64,000 nt of DNA from Phlebiopsis flavidoalba (lineage: Eukaryota > Basidiomycota > Agaricomycetes > Polyporales > Phanerochaetaceae), in assembly GCA_035772785.1 (NCBI GenBank), contig JAOCPU010000034.1, positions 248,001 through 312,000 of the forward strand, read 5' to 3'. The position numbers and the translations under genes were made by a program. Shown piece by piece: positions 59,912 to 64,000 of the stretch. The notes under the pieces are model-generated. The model ran no database searches, had not been told where the DNA came from, and was given only the letters and a program-made list of their open reading frames with translations. The number at the start of each line of letters is the position of its first letter. Position 1 is the first letter of the stretch.

Positions 59912-60398
59912 AGCGGCGAGGGAGTGACAAAGCATGGCACGACTTTCTTGCCCGGTGCAGCCAAATTATTGTGCCAGAGTTGGAATACGCAAACATCAAC
60001 CTTGATACAGTACCATAGTTCAAATCACAGACTCTTTCTTGGCCCCGGCGTGGCGCATGTTTATGTATTTCGACTGTGTAGTGTATCCTATTTGTCTCAC
60101 TGATTGAAGCTAATCCATCGCTGTTCGCGACATACATCCACGCTTGCTGCTTGGTACCCTACAACGAGACAAACGAAGTGGAGAAAGATATATCGACCAC
60201 AAGGCGCCTTTTACGACAGCCACGGCTCTGCGCTCTCTACTGTAGTGTAAGGTTCAATGTGTGATGGGGGGGTATACCCCGCGCAGGCGCGTGTATGAAT
60301 GTAAGTTCTATCTTCTGTTCATCGAGTAAGCAGAGATTCACTTTCTGTCCTATACTGCCAGCACAGCATGGCCTTTCGCGATCTAAGAACGACATACC
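59912..60398. other. intergenic region
   Basis: This is the 3' flank of the transmembrane glycoprotein gene. No gene seen. A CCCC/GGGG-rich stretch near 60264-60280. Confidence 0.4.
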
Positions 60399-62200
60399 TC
60401 ATAGATTCCAGCAACATCCCGCACCGCCCCCTGCACTGGCACATCCCGCACAGGCGACTGGAGCATCTCCGCAACGACGGCGCGCAACGAACGCGCGCTG
60501 GTCTGTCCCGTCGAAGGCTGTGTGCTCGCGAGACTCGCCTAGACTATACACTGTATCTGAATCATCGTGGGCCGAAGGAGCCAGCAGAAGGTTTTGGTGG
60601 GGCTCGTTGCTGCGAACAATGTGCGTGGGAGGGGACGCCGCCGTGTCGCAACGAATAGTACTGCAAACGCCAGCGCGACGAGGACCACTACGCCACCAAC
60701 GGCGCCGGAGATGATTGCTGATGATGAGACCTCGCCTATGACTGGATGCCCTCCTTTTGTGTGAAAGTCAGCGCGTTCGTCGAATGGACTATCAACTGTC
60801 GCTTACACTGCCGCAGATTCTAGGCTTGACGTTGAGGGTTGCGGAGTGACGTTCGTCATCACCCTGTCATGCTGAGTGCAATGATAAGCAGCAGAGTGGA
60901 ACCGCAGCAGTTTGTACTCACCTAGTCAAAAATACATCCATTGATGACTGACTGGGTCGGGAATCCGCAGGGGACGCATTGGAGGTCGAGTTGACCCCTT
61001 CCGACTTGTTGGCTCGCCAGTCGGACACCACGATTTTGTCTAAGTCCACGCAATGGTTGTCTACAATGGTGATCTTGGCCACATGGGGGGAGCGTACTCC
61101 AGGTTTGCTCGCATGGTACTGGCCCCTCAGTTAGTTCTACCTGTCACATGTGCGTCGACGGTACGTAGACCTCAACCCTCACAGCAGGCACTGTTGTTGC
61201 GCGAAACTGCTGGGAATATCCATTAAATGTCCCCGCTGGAACTCCGTCCAGCGACACTGAGATATAGCCGGCGTGGCTTTAGCGGTTGCGCCATAGATCC
61301 CCCCCCCCCTCCCGATGGCGTTTCCAGTAAAAGGAATTGTCGCAGCTGCTTGGTGGTTGCATGATACACTGTGAGGGTGCATTGAGCCAGCCTAACGCCG
61401 ATGTCGGATGTGAACTACTCACTGCATGGTCTGGTTATAATAGGAGGTGCGCGTAGCATTGTTTGGTTTGGTTGACCACCCGCCGTTATATTTGAATGCG
61501 CGTATCAAAGTCGTCCCAGAATGTGTCTACGGATTGTGTACTGTGCGGGGTGCTGTGAGTGTCCTGTCATACAACATGTATTGGGTCCTCGCTTACCTCT
61601 GAACCCCGTCACCGGAGGTGATCGTAATGGAATCAGCGATATCAACTGAAGATGAGTCTTCCGTAGTATCGTCATTTAGCAGAGTGACTTGATGTTCGCT
61701 TGCTAGCTTCAGCCGAGTTTGCGTGAAGAGTGGCTGGCGAAAAATCCCGGCTAGAAGATTTACTACTGGCCGTTGTTGCGGTCGCATTATCTAACGACGC
61801 CGAATAGTTACCCTAATGACGACTTGACATGAGTCCTTCATGACGATGCACATAATATAAGTTGGGCCCACGTATTTTGGTCGTTTCGCACCGTACACAT
61901 AAACGGCCGATCCGTTGAACTTAAACGAGACCGAGGATCCCTATGACAAGTCACTAATCAATATGTATGTTAAGGATTCAGTGTCAGTTATAATGGCCTT
62001 ACTGTAGCATTGGATCTGTGGAATGTGCTTAGGTAATATTGAGATGTGAAATTGTCATCAGCAGGAGTGTCTATCCATTGTCCTTGAGACATAAACAGCG
62101 GACTAGTGTCATCGACTAAAACGTCGAGCGATGTCAAACACAAAGGAATCGTCACGTAGCAATTGTCACAGCACTAGTAAGTAAAGTTGAAGACTGGCAT
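60399..62200 (-). CDS. single-pass membrane glycoprotein with two beta-sandwich repeats
   Basis: Member of a large Agaricomycete family of surface proteins with one or two carbohydrate-binding-module-like beta-sandwich domains, a transmembrane helix and a cytoplasmic tail. Domain 1: LTSLDVLVDDTSPLF, GQWIDTPADDNFTSQYYLST (about 62085-62030), an intron, GSSVSFKFNGSAVYVYGAKR (about 61940-61880), PLFTQTRLKLASEHQVTLLN and VDIADSITITSG (about 61620). Domain 2: GGWSTKPNNATRTSYYN (about 61480-61440), FTGNAI, IYGATAKATPAIS (about 61330-61250) and VSLDGVPAGTFNG in another frame. The membrane segment GAVGGVVVLVALAFAVLFVA (about 60700-60640) is followed by RRRPLPRTLF. The tail may end at the stop at 60399. 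The start at 62200 is tentative because no clear signal peptide follows. The family pattern FNG-x-AVYVYGAKR is diagnostic; function is unknown, presumably at the cell surface. Confidence 0.75.
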
Positions 62201-63433
62201 GGTCAGACCTGTAGTTTTTGTCGGCCTCCACGATATCGTTGGTATAATATACGCAGACCTAGCGCGAAGGCTATAATCTCACGGCTGCGAGCTTTGTGAT
62301 TTCGAGTTTCAAGCAGGTCCTTTGGCTCGACGGCTAACGAGACGACACGATCCGATCGGATGGGTCCTGGCCCTCCCGTGGCACTTGAGATCAGCAAGTG
62401 GGGACCGGTAATATTTGAAGATGAGAGGAGCACAGTCCTCTGGACGTGAGGTTTGCGAATTACGTCGCGATCGGAGTTGCGGTCGCCGGCCTGCAGGAAA
62501 ACATTGACTACTAAGGATCCCCTCATCGTCTTCGGGCGTAAATGTACGATAGTTGTGGGCCCCTGAACCGGGAACTTCGGAACTCCGGATAGAAAATTGG
62601 CGCCAAGATGCTGTTTTAGGGGACAACTCCAAGGTACCAGGTTTTTGTGGCAAGGTACAAGAGGAGACGACTTTGATGATTGGATTCACGATATGCTGTA
62701 CTTGTCGAGTCTGTTGATATGGTTCTCTTTGTTGGTCGACGAGGAAACACATGGAGCAGGGCAGACTCACGTAAGGCACCCATCCTTGCCTTACTTATGT
62801 GGCACCTGATCGAAGCGAAGCCACGCATAGTAGACCTAGTGACATGCTCACAGCAAACGCTGTTGACAGCCCATTTGAATGATGAAAGCAGCAATATTGG
62901 CGCACTATATCTGCACATATTAGAAGGTCAGCGAAGAGCTGTGATGGGTACCCATTGGTACTGACCAGTTAAAGGGTTTCGAAGTGATGTCAGTTTAGAA
63001 TCTTTGTAGTCAGTCGGAAAGGAAATGAGACCGCAACGAGGTGAAGGTTCTATCCGCCACTGAAACAATTCTCTAGCTCACATACTGTCCTCCGCAGATA
63101 ATCGATCAATGCGGGGGCGCGAGGGATACGCGCATGACGGAACGAAATGAGCTGGTGGCGCACCCAATGATGTATGTTGACAGTTGCATTGTAACTCGAT
63201 AGTTTGGCTTTAGAGCCTTGGCACAAGACAGGGGTTGCACTGACCGTTCCTATACTTAAGCTCTCAGAGGGGCCTATGCGAGAGCAATTTGATACAGTAC
63301 ACTATATTCTTCAGCTAAAACGGCAACACCATTTTCAGTCTAGCGGATCGAAGGGCTGTCTAGAATAACCGTGATCCTTTTATTAAAGTCATAAAAAAAG
63401 TTGCGCTCCTTCGTGTGTGGATTAAAGCGATCC
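62201..63433. other. unresolved region with open minus frames
   Basis: Minus frames at 62203-62526, 62309-62779 and 62616-62918 overlap. Segments such as SGAHNYRTFTPEDDEG and TSRPEDCAPLIFKYYRSPLA look protein-like but have no recognised family or splice pattern. The part next to 63433 is the 3' flank of GMP synthase. Confidence 0.3.
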
Positions 63434-64000
63434 TCACTCAACAGTCTGAGCACAGCCGAATCAGCGATTGTCAGTCTGTCAAAATGATGTTGTAACTCAC
63501 TCACCGCAGGCGGCTTGGATGAAATATCGTAAGTAACTCGGTTGACACCCTCGACCACCTCGTTCGTGATGCGCGACGAGATCTTACGAAGGACAGCAGG
63601 GGGGAAGTCGAACCAGTCAGCAGTCATAAAGTCCTCTGATTGAACAGCACGCAGAGCGATACCTGTAAACAACAGTCGTTAGAAGGTCTACACGTGGACG
63701 CATGTGCAGATTCCGTTACCCTGCTCGTATTGTCCTTTTTCCCTCTCCCATGACGCCCACGGCTTTCACGGGTAGCAATACGGCAAAAACGCTTGGCTGA
63801 TTTGGTCGTACAGGCCCGCCTTCCTGATCTCGGAGATGTAGATGTCATCGGCCTTTTGGAGGATCTTGACCTGTTCGCGGGTAACGGGTCCGAGAATTCG
63901 GATCGGCGAGACCAGGGGGCCGGGGAAAGGGTGACGTTGCACGAGGTGCGTGGGGATGTTGAGAGAGACGGCCCAGCGCGCGAACCTCGTCTAGTTGGCA
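63434..64000 (-). CDS. gua1: GMP synthase (glutamine-hydrolysing), C-terminal part, 5' end outside window
   Basis: Converts XMP to GMP with glutamine and ATP in purine biosynthesis. The window holds the C-terminal dimerisation domain: HPFPGP (about 63935), [20 protein letters not shown] (about 63900-63845), [28 protein letters not shown] (about 63755), an intron (about 63667-63723), [20 protein letters not shown] and [10 protein letters not shown] with [20 protein letters not shown] (63605-63510). A final intron (about 63447-63506) leads to TVE and TGA at 63434. The family normally ends PPATIEWE or similar, so two residues seem missing, probably from a small indel at the end. A frame jump occurs near 63785. 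Identity is certain. Confidence 0.92.

Noticed and set aside
62211..62226. CTGTAGTTTTTGTCGG, similar to the MITE terminus
   Set aside because: No matching inverted end within 1 kb and no TA flank.
1..64000. CRISPR arrays, rRNA, integrases, secondary-metabolite core enzymes, NACHT or HET domains
   Set aside because: Looked for and not seen. No regularly spaced repeats, no rRNA-like conserved stretches and no matching motifs in any frame.

Overview
This is a stretch of a filamentous basidiomycete genome, most likely an Agaricomycete of the polypore type. Genes are cut by many short (about 45-70 bp) GT-AG introns, spacing is compact, and the recognisable families are fungal: mitochondrial Lon, a Rai1/DXO decapping nuclease, an Aro8-type aminotransferase, an Irc21-like cytochrome b5, a fungal amidase, a sugar transporter, GMP synthase, and expanded AIG1-like GTPase and DUF2235-WD40 families. 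Almost every conserved gene, housekeeping genes included, carries single-base insertions or deletions, often in short homopolymers. I read these mainly as long-read assembly errors. Gene spans are therefore given as start-to-stop envelopes; introns and frame jumps lie inside them.

Layout. 1.1-2.7 kb: Rai1/DXO-like nuclease (minus). 3.4-8.6 kb: three tandem P-loop GTPase genes A, B and C (plus). 9.5-9.7 kb: TATA box and a possible tiny Cys-rich ORF. 11.4-13.8 kb: a conserved-looking gene of unknown function (plus). 15.0-18.8 kb: DUF2235 hydrolase fused to WD40 repeats (plus). 21.1-23.7 kb: a broken second copy of the 11.4-kb gene with unrelated sequence in its middle. 24.9-27.3 kb: degraded beta-trefoil (ricin-B-type lectin fold) gene fragments. 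28.7-32.3 kb: a second DUF2235-WD40 gene, inverted. 34.1-35.6 kb: GTPase D (plus). 36.3-38.4 kb: low-complexity gene (minus). 38.6-39.0 kb: a 398-bp MITE with TA target duplication. 39.5-41.2 kb: sugar transporter (minus). 42.4-43.3 kb: cytochrome b5 protein (plus). 44.2-46.8 kb: Ser/Pro-rich gene (plus). 47.3-49.1 kb: aromatic aminotransferase (plus). 49.3-52.9 kb: Lon protease (minus). 53.6-56.0 kb: amidase (plus). 56.3-59.9 kb: poorly resolved reading frames. 60.4-62.2 kb: transmembrane glycoprotein (minus). 63.4 kb to the end: C-terminal part of GMP synthase (minus).

The window splits into an accessory island (about 3.4-35.6 kb) and conserved flanks (Rai1 on the left; transporter through GMP synthase on the right). 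The island is built from paralogues: four AIG1-like GTPases, two inverted DUF2235-WD40 genes, at least two lectin-fold fragments and a duplicated conserved gene. The mix of switch-like GTPases, an alpha/beta-hydrolase effector domain on a repeat-type recognition domain, and lectin folds is reminiscent of fungal non-self recognition loci. That reading is inference; no NACHT, NB-ARC or HET domain was seen.
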